Positions 17,864 to 26,897 of a stretch of DNA of 64,000 nt are shown here, one piece after another. Position 1 is the stretch's first letter. Each line of letters begins with the position of its first letter. The notes under the pieces are model-generated. The model made no database searches and was not told the DNA's origin. It saw only the letters and a list, made by a program, of their open reading frames with translations. Source of the DNA: an uncultured Flavobacteriaceae bacterium (GTDB taxonomy: Bacteria; Bacteroidota; Bacteroidia; Flavobacteriales; Flavobacteriaceae). The DNA is taken from contig CAJIYH010000005.1 in NCBI GenBank assembly GCA_905181615.1, forward strand, positions 81,880-145,879, written 5' to 3'. Both the position numbers and the translations under genes were made by a program.

Positions 17864-18234
17864 AATTTAAAACCGCATTATTTTTTGTTAGCGCATTCGC
17901 CGTAGTTCTTCTAATTCATTTAGGAATTTTATCTGTACTTGAAACCCATCTCTGGGATAACAAATTACTTCTTAGCTATGGATCTAACTTTTGCTTGGCA
18001 GCTATAATTTTATGGACTCTATTTAAGGTTTTTGAGAGAAACACAGAACACGTGGGGATGTTGTTTATGGGGAGCAGCCTGCTTAAATTCATGCTTTTTT
18101 TCCTTGTCTTTTATCCCGCCTACAAAGCAGATGGTAACATCCAAAAATCTGAAGCAATAACATTCTTTATACCCTATTTTACAGGCCTGTTTTTAGAAAC
18201 AGGTATTTTAGTTAGAAAATTAAACAAAATATAA
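17860..18234 (+). CDS. DUF6168 membrane protein
   Basis: 124 aa from the TTG at 17860, which overlaps the AtpZ-like stop by 4 bases. Four hydrophobic helices are visible: TALFFVSAFAVVLLIHLGIL, NFCLAAIILWTLF, LKFMLFFLVFY and FFIPYFTGLFLETGILV. A longer frame from 17779 runs inside the AtpZ-like gene and is less likely. The size and place between AtpZ and atpB fit the DUF6168 family of flavobacteria, and it may serve as the second half of an AtpI-type assembly factor. That function is inferred. Confidence 0.72.
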   Translation: MKFKTALFFVSAFAVVLLIHLGILSVLETHLWDNKLLLSYGSNFCLAAIILWTLFKVFERNTEHVGMLFMGSSLLKFMLFFLVFYPAYKADGNIQKSEAITFFIPYFTGLFLETGILVRKLNKI

Positions 18235-18267
18235 GAGTTAAGAGTTTTTCTTTTTAATGTAAAACAT

Positions 18268-18275
18268 TACATTTG
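18268..18275 (+). promoter_or_regulatory. atpB operon promoter (-7 element)
   Basis: TACATTTG matches TAnnTTTG exactly, 19 bases before the atpB ATG at 18295. No clear TTG partner is visible, so this is a -7 element only. Confidence 0.5.
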
Positions 18276-18294
18276 CATCGCATTTCGAGAAACA

Positions 18295-19437
18295 ATGGGC
18301 AGAGCTAATATGTTGATTTTACTTAAAAGAAAAAGTTTATTTTTACTAGCATTACTCCTAACGGGGGTAGTGTATGCGAAAGATAAGCAAGAGAACGCCG
18401 AGAACCTTTCTGCTAAAGAAAATCAAAAAAAAGAAATTAAAGAATACATCATGCATCACTTGCAGGATTCTTACGATTTCAGTTTATTTTCTTATACTAA
18501 CGACGCTGGAGAACATGTTTATTTTGAGTTTCCACTTCCAATTATTATTTGGGATAATGGCCTTAAAGTTTTTTCTTCTTCCAAATTCCACCACGGAGAC
18601 ACAGTTGCTGAGGTTGACGGAAACTATTATGCTATAAGCCACAATAAAATATACAAGACTGACGCAGCCGGAACAATTACCCCCGATGAAGATGGTCATG
18701 CAACCAATATAGCTCCTTTAGATTTTTCTATAACGAAAGGTGTGGTAAGCATTATGTTTACTTTTTTATTGATGTTTTTCTTATTCAAAAGCCTTGCAGA
18801 TTCTTATGTTAAGAACGGGGGAATCGCTTCTGGAGTTGGTCGTTTTTTTGAACCAATTGTGCTTTATATTCGAGATGATATTGCCATTCCAAACATTGGA
18901 GAAAAAAAACATCGCAAGTACATGAGTTTTTTACTAACCGTATTTTTCTTCGTATGGTTTTTAAATATGTTAGGTTTAACGCCATTAGGAATTAACGTAA
19001 CTGGAAATATTGCAGTTACTCTTTGTTTGGCATTAATTACGTTTTTATTGACAAACCTTACGGGAACAAAAGACTACTGGCTTCATATATTTGACCCTTT
19101 GGGATCGACAATGAAGTGGTATGCAAAAATCCCTTTATACATTATTTTAATCCCAATAGAAGTCTTGGGGATCTTTATTAAACCCTTTTCATTATTGATT
19201 CGTCTTTATGCAAACATGCAAGCCGGTCATATTGTATTGATGAGTTTAATAGGATTGATGTTTATATTTAAAAGTTGGCTGGGTAGCCCCTTATCGTTTG
19301 GGTTAGCCTTCGCAATTTCTTTGATTGAAGTTTTAGTAGCTTTGCTACAAGCCTATATATTTACGATGTTATCAGCACTTTACTTTGGCTTTGCCTCGGA
19401 AGAGCATGAGCATCACGACAAAATTGAAGCGCATTAA
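18295..19437 (+). CDS. atpB: F0F1 ATP synthase subunit a
   Basis: 380 aa. After a signal-like N-terminus (LLKRKSLFLLALLLTGVVYA) comes a long Bacteroidota-specific periplasmic extension to about residue 140, then five to six membrane helices. The proton-channel helix carries the essential arginine in SLLIRLYANMQAGHIVLMS, and a later helix has IEVLVALLQAYIFTML. It conducts protons past the c-ring. An internal ATG at 18310 is an alternative start. It leads the operon atpB-E-F-H-A-G. Confidence 0.95.
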   Translation: MGRANMLILLKRKSLFLLALLLTGVVYAKDKQENAENLSAKENQKKEIKEYIMHHLQDSYDFSLFSYTNDAGEHVYFEFPLPIIIWDNGLKVFSSSKFHHGDTVAEVDGNYYAISHNKIYKTDAAGTITPDEDGHATNIAPLDFSITKGVVSIMFTFLLMFFLFKSLADSYVKNGGIASGVGRFFEPIVLYIRDDIAIPNIGEKKHRKYMSFLLTVFFFVWFLNMLGLTPLGINVTGNIAVTLCLALITFLLTNLTGTKDYWLHIFDPLGSTMKWYAKIPLYIILIPIEVLGIFIKPFSLLIRLYANMQAGHIVLMSLIGLMFIFKSWLGSPLSFGLAFAISLIEVLVALLQAYIFTMLSALYFGFASEEHEHHDKIEAH

Positions 19438-19478
19438 GCGTTTCTTTAATGAGAGTGTTTAATTTAATATTTACAATT

Positions 19479-19673
19479 ATGGAAATTCCAGTAATGGTAG
19501 GAGCAGGATTGGTAGTTATCGGTGTCGGAATGGGTATCGGTAGAATTGGAGGATCAGCAATGGATGCGATCGCCCGCCAACCAGAAGCTTACGGAAAGAT
19601 TCAAACAGCGATGCTAATTGCAGCTGCATTGATCGAAGGTATTGGTTTTGCTGCACTATTTGCAGTAAGCTAA
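19479..19673 (+). CDS. atpE: F0F1 ATP synthase subunit c
   Basis: 64 aa from the ATG at 19479 (MEIPVMVGAG), the usual flavobacterial length; an upstream ATG at 19449 would add an unneeded 10 residues. Two helices surround the polar loop ARQPEA. The ion-binding glutamate sits in ALIEGIGFAA, followed by Gly and not Ser/Thr, which fits a proton type. A perfect hairpin lies 9 bases after the stop. Confidence 0.95.
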   Translation: MEIPVMVGAGLVVIGVGMGIGRIGGSAMDAIARQPEAYGKIQTAMLIAAALIEGIGFAALFAVS

Positions 19674-19681
19674 AACAGTTT

Positions 19682-19715
19682 TAAAGCTGCAACGGTTGGT
19701 TGCAGCTTTATTTTT
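19682..19715 (+). terminator. Hairpin between atpE and atpF
   Basis: aaagctgcaac-ggttg-gttgcagcttt is an 11-pair perfect stem with a 5-base loop, followed by attttt. It may partly terminate transcription or protect the 3' end of atpE mRNA, which would suit the high c-subunit demand. Confidence 0.7.
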
Positions 19716-19745
19716 AAAGTATTGATTAAACCATAAATTTATAAA

Positions 19746-20246
19746 ATGGAAAAATTATTAGAAGAATTTTCATTAGGGCTTTTTGTTTGGCAAACACTAT
19801 TGTTTGTTGCCCTTTTGTTATTACTGAAAAAATTTGCTTGGAAACCCATTTTAGACGCGGTTAACGAACGTGAAACTTCTATAAAAGAATCTTTGAGTGC
19901 CGCAGAAAAAGCACGCGATGACATGGAAGCGGTTCAAGCGGATAACAAACGCATCTTAAAAGAAGCACGTTCTGATCGTGACGCTCTTTTAGCTGAAGCA
20001 AAAACAGCGAGCATTAAAATCGTAAATCAAGCCAAAGAAGATGCAAAAGCTGAAGCAGATAAAATTACAGCTCAAGCACAAGAAACGATTCGAAACGAAA
20101 AGAAAGCAGCAATTAACGAACTGAAAAGTCAAGTGGCTTCTCTTTCTGTTGATATAGCAGCTAAGGTTTTACAAACGGAATTGAAAGATCAAGCCGCTCA
20201 AGAAAAGTTTGTTTCAGAGTTGGTAAAAGAAATCGAAGTAAAATAA
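19746..20246 (+). CDS. atpF: F0F1 ATP synthase subunit b
   Basis: 166 aa. One N-terminal membrane helix (LGLFVWQTLLFVALLLLLKKF) is followed by a long charged coiled coil with right-handed heptad/hendecad character (AEKARDDMEAVQADNKRILK). It forms the peripheral stalk linking subunit a to delta and alpha. It is 72 bases after atpE, across the hairpin, and 4 bases before atpH. The opening EKLLEEFSLGLFVWQTLLF is typical of Bacteroidota. Confidence 0.95.
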   Translation: MEKLLEEFSLGLFVWQTLLFVALLLLLKKFAWKPILDAVNERETSIKESLSAAEKARDDMEAVQADNKRILKEARSDRDALLAEAKTASIKIVNQAKEDAKAEADKITAQAQETIRNEKKAAINELKSQVASLSVDIAAKVLQTELKDQAAQEKFVSELVKEIEVK

Positions 20247-20250
20247 GAAC

Positions 20251-20799
20251 ATGAAAAATAACCGTGCCGCATTACGTTACGCAAAAGCAGCTCTAAGCAT
20301 TTCACTAGACCAGGGAACTGCTCCAGCACTTGAACAAGACATGGTTGAAGTTATTGATGTTTGCAATGCAAGCGAAGACTTGATTGTCTTTTTGGATAAT
20401 CCTGTACTTTCTATTGAAACAAAAAAGGAAACTATTTTCAAATTGTTTTCTAGCCTTTCTGAAGGGAGTAAACGTCTTGTAGATTTATTAGCAACCAACA
20501 ACCGAATCAATTTATTGGATCAAGTTGCAGAGCAATTTATTGAACTATACCAAGTTCAGCAAGGTAAGCAAAAAGCGATTGTTACTACAGCAATCCCTTT
20601 AACAAATGCATTAGAAAAAATGATACTCAACAAGGCTAGAGAATTATCTTCGGCTAAATTAACTCTTACAAGTATAGTAGATCCATCCATTATTGGCGGT
20701 TTTATTTTACGTATTGGAGATTTACAGTATAACACAAGTGTAGTTCAGAAATTAGACACACTTAAAAGAGAATTGACACAAACCAATTACAGCGCTTAA
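20251..20799 (+). CDS. atpH: F0F1 ATP synthase subunit delta
   Basis: 182 aa. The N-domain begins NNRAALRYAKAALSISL, the ALRYAxALxxxA motif of OSCP/delta, and contains FLDNPVLSIETKKETIF. The C-terminal domain closes with VDPSIIGGFILRIGDLQYNT, another family hallmark. It joins the peripheral stalk to the top of the alpha3beta3 head. Spacings of 4 and 9 bases to the neighbours show a single operon. Confidence 0.94.
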   Translation: MKNNRAALRYAKAALSISLDQGTAPALEQDMVEVIDVCNASEDLIVFLDNPVLSIETKKETIFKLFSSLSEGSKRLVDLLATNNRINLLDQVAEQFIELYQVQQGKQKAIVTTAIPLTNALEKMILNKARELSSAKLTLTSIVDPSIIGGFILRIGDLQYNTSVVQKLDTLKRELTQTNYSA

Positions 20800-20808
20800 A
20801 TAGATACT

Positions 20809-22386
20809 ATGGCAGCAATTAAACCCGCTGAAGTTTCAGCAATTTTAAAAAACCAACTCGCAGGATTTGAGGCAGCAGCTTCTCTAGATGAAGTTGGAAC
20901 CGTTCTTGAAGTAGGAGATGGAATCGCTCGTGTATACGGGCTTTCTAATGCTCAATATGGAGAATTAGTCCGTTTTGACTCAGGATTAGAAGGAATGGTT
21001 TTGAACCTTGAAGAAGATAATGTTGGGGTGGTTCTATTAGGACCTTCCAAAGAAATTTCTGAAGGGGACACCGTTAAGCGAACAGAACGTATCGCTTCGA
21101 TTAAAGTAGGAGAAAGTATTGTTGGCCGTGTGGTTGATACACTTGGTAATCCTATCGATGGGAAAGGTGCTCTTGAAGGAGAATTATTTGAAATGCCACT
21201 AGAGCGTAAAGCTCCAGGGGTAATTTATCGTCAACCGGTAAACGAACCAATGCAAACTGGAATTAAGTCAATTGACGCGATGATCCCAGTTGGCAGAGGA
21301 CAACGTGAATTAGTTATTGGTGACCGTCAGACTGGTAAAACTACTGTTTGTATTGATACCATCTTGAACCAAAAAGAATTTTTTGACGCAGGTGAGCCTG
21401 TATATTGTATTTATGTAGCTATTGGCCAGAAAGCGTCGACAGTTGCAGGAATTGCAAAAGTGTTAGAAGACAAAGGAGCTTTAGCTTACACGACAATTGT
21501 AGCGGCTAACGCATCTGATCCTGCTCCAATGCAAGTATATGCACCTTTCGCAGGAGCAGCTATTGGAGAGTATTTTAGAGACACAGGTCGTCCAGCATTA
21601 ATTATATATGATGATTTATCTAAGCAAGCAGTTGCTTACCGTGAGGTTTCTTTATTACTACGTCGCCCACCAGGACGTGAAGCTTACCCTGGAGATGTAT
21701 TTTATCTTCACTCTCGTTTACTTGAACGTGCGGCAAAAGTTATTGCCGATGACGACATCGCAAAAGGGATGAACGATCTTCCAGACTCTTTAAAAGACAA
21801 AGTAAAAGGAGGAGGCTCTTTAACCGCACTTCCAATTATTGAAACTCAAGCAGGAGATGTTTCTGCATATATTCCAACCAACGTAATTTCGATTACAGAT
21901 GGTCAAATTTTCTTAGAATCTGATTTATTTAACTCTGGAGTTCGTCCTGCAATTAACGTAGGGATTTCGGTTTCTCGTGTAGGAGGTTCAGCTCAAATCA
22001 AGTCGATGAAAAAGGTTTCAGGAACATTGAAACTAGATCAAGCTCAATTCCGTGAATTAGAAGCATTTGCTAAGTTTGGTTCTGACTTAGATGCAGCTAC
22101 TTTAAATATCATTGAAAAAGGGAGACGTAATGTTGAGATTCTAAAGCAAGCTCAAAATGATCCTTTTACAGTAGAAGACCAAACGGCTATTATCTATGCA
22201 GGTTCAAAAAACTTGTTGCGATCTGTTCCCGTTAATCAAGTAAAAGCTTTTGAAAAAAGCTATATCGAGATATTGAACAGCAAACACCGTGGCGTTTTAG
22301 AAACGATTAAAGCTGGAAAACTAACAGACGAAGTTCTAGACACCTTAAACAGTGTTGCCAAAGAAGTAGCAGCTCAATTCGAATAA
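20809..22386 (+). CDS. atpA: F0F1 ATP synthase subunit alpha
   Basis: 525 aa, standard length. It shows the beta-barrel start [11 protein letters not shown], Walker [14 protein letters not shown] at about residue 170, [30 protein letters not shown], and the conserved [15 protein letters not shown]. It forms the non-catalytic nucleotide site of the F1 head. The catalytic beta subunit and epsilon (atpD, atpC) are not in this operon, as is common in Bacteroidota, where they sit elsewhere. Confidence 0.98.
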   Translation: MAAIKPAEVSAILKNQLAGFEAAASLDEVGTVLEVGDGIARVYGLSNAQYGELVRFDSGLEGMVLNLEEDNVGVVLLGPSKEISEGDTVKRTERIASIKVGESIVGRVVDTLGNPIDGKGALEGELFEMPLERKAPGVIYRQPVNEPMQTGIKSIDAMIPVGRGQRELVIGDRQTGKTTVCIDTILNQKEFFDAGEPVYCIYVAIGQKASTVAGIAKVLEDKGALAYTTIVAANASDPAPMQVYAPFAGAAIGEYFRDTGRPALIIYDDLSKQAVAYREVSLLLRRPPGREAYPGDVFYLHSRLLERAAKVIADDDIAKGMNDLPDSLKDKVKGGGSLTALPIIETQAGDVSAYIPTNVISITDGQIFLESDLFNSGVRPAINVGISVSRVGGSAQIKSMKKVSGTLKLDQAQFRELEAFAKFGSDLDAATLNIIEKGRRNVEILKQAQNDPFTVEDQTAIIYAGSKNLLRSVPVNQVKAFEKSYIEILNSKHRGVLETIKAGKLTDEVLDTLNSVAKEVAAQFE

Positions 22387-22399
22387 ACGATCAAGTAGT

Positions 22400-23263
22400 A
22401 TGGCTAATTTAAAAGAGATACGTAATAGAATTGCATCGGTTTCATCGACCATGCAAATCACTTCTGCTATGAAAATGGTGTCTGCAGCGAAGCTTAAAAA
22501 AGCTCAAGATGCAATTACGGCAATGCGCCCTTATTCAGATAAACTTACCGAGTTGATTCAGAATTTAAGTAGCTCAATTGATGGCGATACGCAGAATCCA
22601 TATACAGAACAGCGCCCTGTCCAAAACGTTTTAGTCCTTGTGATTACTTCAAACAGAGGGCTTTGTGGTGGGTTTAATTCAAATATAGTTAAGGCAGTAA
22701 GCAAGAACATAAGCACCGTTTATGCAAACAAAAAGGTAAGTCTTATTACACTTGGTAAAAAAGGAAACGACATTTTACAAAAGAGTTCTGAGATAGAAAC
22801 AAACAACAACGAAATTTTTGACGAGCTAACGTTCTCAAATGCAAGCGCTATAGCAGATTCGTTTATGGCAGATTTTACAAGTAAAAAGTACGACAAAATT
22901 GAAGTTGTTTATAACCGCTTCAAAAACGCCGCTACCCAAATTGTAACTACCGAAACGTTGTTGCCTATTGTTTCTGAACAGGATGATCAAAATACTGCGG
23001 GAGCAGATTACATTTTTGAACCCACCCAAGAAAATATTGTTCAGGAGTTATTGCCAAAAAGCATAAAAATGCAATTATTCAAAGCGCTACGCGACTCTTT
23101 CGCGAGTGAACATGGAGCGCGAATGACTGCGATGCATAAAGCAACAGACAATGCAACTGAGTTAAGAGACCAATTAAAACTGTCTTATAACCAAGCACGT
23201 CAAGCTGCAATTACAAACGAAATCCTTGAAATAGTAGGGGGAGCAGAAGCCCTTAGTTCATAG
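22400..23263 (+). CDS. atpG: F0F1 ATP synthase subunit gamma
   Basis: 287 aa. The start ANLKEIRNRIASVSSTMQIT, the SNRGLCGGFNSNI loop and the C-terminal AMHKATDNATELRDQL with ARQAAITNEILEIVGGAEAL are all diagnostic. It is the rotating central shaft of F1. It is the last gene of the operon and is followed by a terminator at 23288. Confidence 0.97.
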   Translation: MANLKEIRNRIASVSSTMQITSAMKMVSAAKLKKAQDAITAMRPYSDKLTELIQNLSSSIDGDTQNPYTEQRPVQNVLVLVITSNRGLCGGFNSNIVKAVSKNISTVYANKKVSLITLGKKGNDILQKSSEIETNNNEIFDELTFSNASAIADSFMADFTSKKYDKIEVVYNRFKNAATQIVTTETLLPIVSEQDDQNTAGADYIFEPTQENIVQELLPKSIKMQLFKALRDSFASEHGARMTAMHKATDNATELRDQLKLSYNQARQAAITNEILEIVGGAEALSS

Positions 23264-23287
23264 TTTTATAGAGTAACATATTGAATC

Positions 23288-23311
23288 AGCCCCTTTTTGA
23301 GGGGCTTTTTT
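23288..23311 (+). terminator. Terminator of the atp operon
   Basis: agcccc-ttttt-g-aggggct-tttttt: a GC-rich stem with a T-run, 25 bases after atpG. Confidence 0.88.
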
Positions 23312-23414
23312 CATGCCTTTTTTCAAAACCAGAGCAAGTTTAATTTTTCTTTAGTATTGACTTCAACTTAATGCGTAGCTTTTTTTGTATTTTTAGTGGG
23401 TATAAAAAAGAAAA

Positions 23415-23852
23415 ATGATCACCGTACCAATTATTAACGAAAGCCCTTATGATCTTCCTAGTTTTGCAACTGTAAACTCAGCGGGAGCCGATCTACGAGC
23501 TCATCTAGAAAACCCAGTTACACTTGGACCATTGGAGCGAACAATTGTTGGAACAGGCCTTAAAATAGCCTTGCCCGAAGGTTTTGAAGCTCAAGTTAGA
23601 CCCAGAAGTGGTTTAGCGGCTAAACACGGATTGACTGTGCTCAATTCTCCGGGAACAATTGACGCAGACTACCGTGGAGAAATTGGTGTAATTTTGGTAA
23701 ACTTATCAAACGAAATATTTACTGTAAACCCAGGCGAGCGAATTGCCCAACTTGTTATTGCAAGGTATGAGCAAGCTTTATGGGAACCTTCAGATTCGCT
23801 CGACGAAACAGAACGGGGAGCAGGTGGTTTTGGCAGTACTGGAAAAAAATAA
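23415..23852 (+). CDS. dut: dUTP diphosphatase
   Basis: 145 aa, the normal trimeric dUTPase size. All motifs are visible: SAGADLRA (motif 1), [13 protein letters not shown] (2), [13 protein letters not shown] (3), [12 protein letters not shown] (4) and [11 protein letters not shown] (5). It hydrolyses dUTP to dUMP and pyrophosphate, keeping uracil out of DNA and feeding thymidylate synthesis. It is separated by 4 bases from the nucleotidyltransferase and leads a run of four tightly packed genes. Confidence 0.97.
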   Translation: MITVPIINESPYDLPSFATVNSAGADLRAHLENPVTLGPLERTIVGTGLKIALPEGFEAQVRPRSGLAAKHGLTVLNSPGTIDADYRGEIGVILVNLSNEIFTVNPGERIAQLVIARYEQALWEPSDSLDETERGAGGFGSTGKK

Positions 23853-23856
23853 AAAC

Positions 23857-24873
23857 ATGAAAATTATAGTCCCTATGGCTGGCCGAGGCTCTCGCCTTCG
23901 ACCACATACCTTAACAATACCTAAACCCTTGATTCCAGTTGCTGGAGTTCCAATTGTTGAGAAATTGGTTCGCGACATAGCGGGCGTTGTAAACCAACCC
24001 ATAGAAGAAGTCAGTTTCATTATAGGAGACCCAGCTTTCTTTGGAGCCGAAATAGTTGAACAATTATTAAAAATTGCTTCTGACATTGGAGCAAAAGGAA
24101 CTATTTATAGACAATTAAAACCCCAAGGAACAGGTCATGCAATTATGTGTGCTGAACCCTCACTATCTGGACCTGCTGTTGTTGCCTATGCCGATACATT
24201 AATCCGAGCGCAATTTAGTTTAGACCCCAAAGCAGACAGTATTATTTGGGTAAAAAAAGTCAAGCAACCCGAAGCATACGGGGTAGTTCAACTGAACGAT
24301 CAGGGCGCGATTACCCAATTGGTAGAAAAACCAAAAGAGTTTGTTTCTAACTTAGCGGTAATTGGAATCTATTATTTTAAAGAAATAGGAAAATTAAAAG
24401 CAGCCTTGCAATCCGTTTTAGATGAAAAACTAATTCACGGCGGGGAGTATCAAATTAACGACGGAATTAAACGACTGATAGAGGCTGGGGATTTATTTTT
24501 ACCAGGAGAAGTTGAAGCATGGATGGATTGTGGGAACAAGCAAATAACCCTTGAAACGAACACCAAGATGTTGGGCTTTATGCAAGCGGAAGGGAGAGAA
24601 CTAATTCACCCAACAGCAGTTATAGAAAACACGACGGTAATACCTCCATGTTATATTGGCCCCAAGGCACATCTCAAAAACGTTACTATTGGACCTGGAG
24701 TTTCTGTTGGTTCTGGTACAATTATTGAAAACACAACGATAAGCCATAGTTTAATCCAAAACAATAGTAATATTTCAAACGCAATTCTCGACCAAGCAAT
24801 GATTGGGAATCACGTCACTTTTGACGGAAAATTTACACAAATAAGCATAGGCGATTATACCGAGATCAAATGA
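23857..24873 (+). CDS. Sugar-phosphate nucleotidyltransferase
   Basis: 338 aa from the ATG at 23857 (MKIIVPMAGRGSRLRPHT); a longer frame starts inside dut. The nucleotidyltransferase domain has the GxGxRLxPxT signature, PKPLIPVAG, VAYADTLI, EKPKEF and WMDCGNKQ. The C-terminus carries hexapeptide-like repeats of a left-handed beta-helix (PTAVIENTTVIPPCYIGP). It activates a hexose-1-phosphate, glucose probably, for glycan synthesis. The 3' end overlaps the next start by 4 bases (ATGA). Confidence 0.9.
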   Translation: MKIIVPMAGRGSRLRPHTLTIPKPLIPVAGVPIVEKLVRDIAGVVNQPIEEVSFIIGDPAFFGAEIVEQLLKIASDIGAKGTIYRQLKPQGTGHAIMCAEPSLSGPAVVAYADTLIRAQFSLDPKADSIIWVKKVKQPEAYGVVQLNDQGAITQLVEKPKEFVSNLAVIGIYYFKEIGKLKAALQSVLDEKLIHGGEYQINDGIKRLIEAGDLFLPGEVEAWMDCGNKQITLETNTKMLGFMQAEGRELIHPTAVIENTTVIPPCYIGPKAHLKNVTIGPGVSVGSGTIIENTTISHSLIQNNSNISNAILDQAMIGNHVTFDGKFTQISIGDYTEIK

Positions 24874-25655
24874 AAAATACTTTAAATTGTCGCACTACGA
24901 TACTTATTCTGATTACAAGTATGCTTGTTTTTAGCTGTAAATCTTTAGCAGTTTTACCAACAAAGGAGCCTGTCAAAAATGCAGAAATCAAAATTCTAGC
25001 CAAAGAAATTGACAAAGCATCAACAAAAATAAAAACATTTAGAGCCCGAGTAAAAGTTGAATATACAGACGGAAAGCAGAAGCAGCAAGTTAGTCTAAAC
25101 CTCAGAATGGAATCTAACAAGGCGCTTTGGGCGAGTGCTTCTATATTGGTTCCAATTGCAAAAGTTTTAATCACCCCAACCCGAGTTGGGTTTTATGAAA
25201 AATTTCAAAAAACCTATTACGACGGCGATTTAAGCTTTATAAACGATCAATTAGGAACAAGTTTTAGTTTTAAGGATTTGGAAAATGTTCTTCTAGGAAA
25301 CCCCATTTCCGAAATGAGAACAAGTAATTTTGAACGCATAGAACACCCTCAATTTTATGTTTTAGTTCCTAAAACTAAGGGAGATCAATTTAGACCAACC
25401 TATTTTTTTGACCCCAATACTTTTCGCTTAAAAGAGCAACGGTTTATAATACCCGGCTCAGCTCAATCTCTGAGTATCAAATACCCTAAGTATCAAAAAA
25501 CGGAAGGCAAAACACTTCCTAAAGAAATTGAAATATCGTTCTTCGATGGTTCCAACTTAATTCAAATAAAATTGGATTTTATAAGAACAGATTTTCCAAA
25601 AAACCTTTATACACCTTTTATTATTCCAAAGGGGTATAAAAAAATAAGCCTATAA
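24870..25655 (+). CDS. DUF4292 lipoprotein (LolA/LolB-like fold)
   Basis: 261 aa with a lipoprotein signal (lipidated Cys about residue 23, SMLVFSC). The domain begins KASTKIKTFRARVKVEYTDG and passes through LWASASILVPIAKVLITP, RVGFYEK and a final IRTDFPKNLYTPFIIPKGYK, which I recognise as DUF4292. The family is related to lipoprotein carriers and is usually found next to an EnvC-like protein, as here. It overlaps both neighbours (4 bases, then 1 base), so translation is coupled. Confidence 0.87.
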   Translation: MKNTLNCRTTILILITSMLVFSCKSLAVLPTKEPVKNAEIKILAKEIDKASTKIKTFRARVKVEYTDGKQKQQVSLNLRMESNKALWASASILVPIAKVLITPTRVGFYEKFQKTYYDGDLSFINDQLGTSFSFKDLENVLLGNPISEMRTSNFERIEHPQFYVLVPKTKGDQFRPTYFFDPNTFRLKEQRFIIPGSAQSLSIKYPKYQKTEGKTLPKEIEISFFDGSNLIQIKLDFIRTDFPKNLYTPFIIPKGYKKISL

Positions 25656-26890
25656 TGAGATTGGTAACTGGTTTTTCACGTCAAGTTATATTCGTTCTAT
25701 TTGGACTAACAATTCTTGCTCAAACCGCAAATGCGCAAGATCAAAGACAACAAAATCTTGAAAACCAAAGAAAGCTATTACAAGAAGAAATTAAACAGAT
25801 TAATAAGCTTTTGTTTTCAAATGAGAAGCAAAAAAAATCAGTACTTACAGAATTCGAAGACCTCAGTCTAAAAATAGATGTTCGAGGTAGACTTATTCGA
25901 GTTACCAACGAACAAGCCAATCGTCTTACCCAAAAGATTGGCGTAAACCAAAGAATAATTGGACAACAGCGAAAAGATCTAGAGAATTTAAAAAAAGATT
26001 ATTCTGAAATGATCAGAAAGTCTTATCAGAGTGACTCTGGTCAGAGCCGCATGATGTTTTTGTTCTCTTCAGAGAGCTTTTTACAAGCCTATAAACGTTC
26101 TCAGTACTTAAATCAGTATACCAGTTTTAGAAAAAAACAGGGAGAACTGATTGTCGAGAAAACAAAAACATTACAACAGCTAAACACAGATTTATTGGCA
26201 CAAAAGCTTAAAAAAGAAGAACTAGTTAAAGAGAATAAAACGGCGCAACATCAGTATAAGAACGAGCAATCTAGTCAACAACAATTGATTAAAGCTTTAA
26301 AAAAGAAAGAAAGAAGTTTTGTTTTTCAAATCAAAAAGAAACAAAAAAAGGCAGCGGCTATTAATAAAGAAATTCAGCGCTTAATTAGAGAAGCTATTGC
26401 GGCTTCGAACAAAGCTGCTGGGAAGAATTTGAACGCAAAGGTATTTACCCTTACTCCCGAAGACCAGTTAATCTCAGACAATATAATTGCAAACAAAGGA
26501 AAACTTCCATGGCCAGTAGAACAAGGCGTTGTGGTTCAAAAGTTCGGAAAGCAACCCCATCCCATTGTCAAAACTACTATGATTCAAAGTAATGGCGTAA
26601 CGATTGCAACTCCTCAAAGTTCAGAAGCACGTGCAGTATTTGAAGGGAAAGTGATGTCTATTATTGGATTTAAGGGAAGTAATCCAACTGTATTAATACA
26701 ACATGGAAATTACATTACAACCTATTCAAACCTAAGTGAAGTCTATGTTATTAAGGGACAAAAAGTAAAAGCCAAAGAAAAGATAGGCAAAGTATTTACC
26801 AATCCAGAAACTGGAAAAACAAAATTAAAATTTAGTGTTTTTAAAAACAGCAGCCCAACAAATCCAAAAAGCTGGATCTTCAGAATGTAA
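25655..26890 (+). CDS. EnvC-like murein hydrolase activator (M23 family, degenerate)
   Basis: 411 aa. A signal peptide to about residue 27 (QTANAQ) precedes a long coiled coil (residues about 30-270, rich in Q, K and E) and a LytM-like domain from about 285 (LPWPVEQGVVVQKFG). The zinc ligands of active M23 peptidases (HxxxD and HxH) are replaced: IQSNGVTIAT stands where HxGxD is expected and LKFSVFK where HxH is. This is the EnvC pattern, so it probably activates an amidase during cell separation and does not cut peptidoglycan itself. The ATG overlaps the DUF4292 stop (TAATG). Confidence 0.88.
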   Translation: MRLVTGFSRQVIFVLFGLTILAQTANAQDQRQQNLENQRKLLQEEIKQINKLLFSNEKQKKSVLTEFEDLSLKIDVRGRLIRVTNEQANRLTQKIGVNQRIIGQQRKDLENLKKDYSEMIRKSYQSDSGQSRMMFLFSSESFLQAYKRSQYLNQYTSFRKKQGELIVEKTKTLQQLNTDLLAQKLKKEELVKENKTAQHQYKNEQSSQQQLIKALKKKERSFVFQIKKKQKKAAAINKEIQRLIREAIAASNKAAGKNLNAKVFTLTPEDQLISDNIIANKGKLPWPVEQGVVVQKFGKQPHPIVKTTMIQSNGVTIATPQSSEARAVFEGKVMSIIGFKGSNPTVLIQHGNYITTYSNLSEVYVIKGQKVKAKEKIGKVFTNPETGKTKLKFSVFKNSSPTNPKSWIFRM

Positions 26891-26897
26891 AAAAGTT

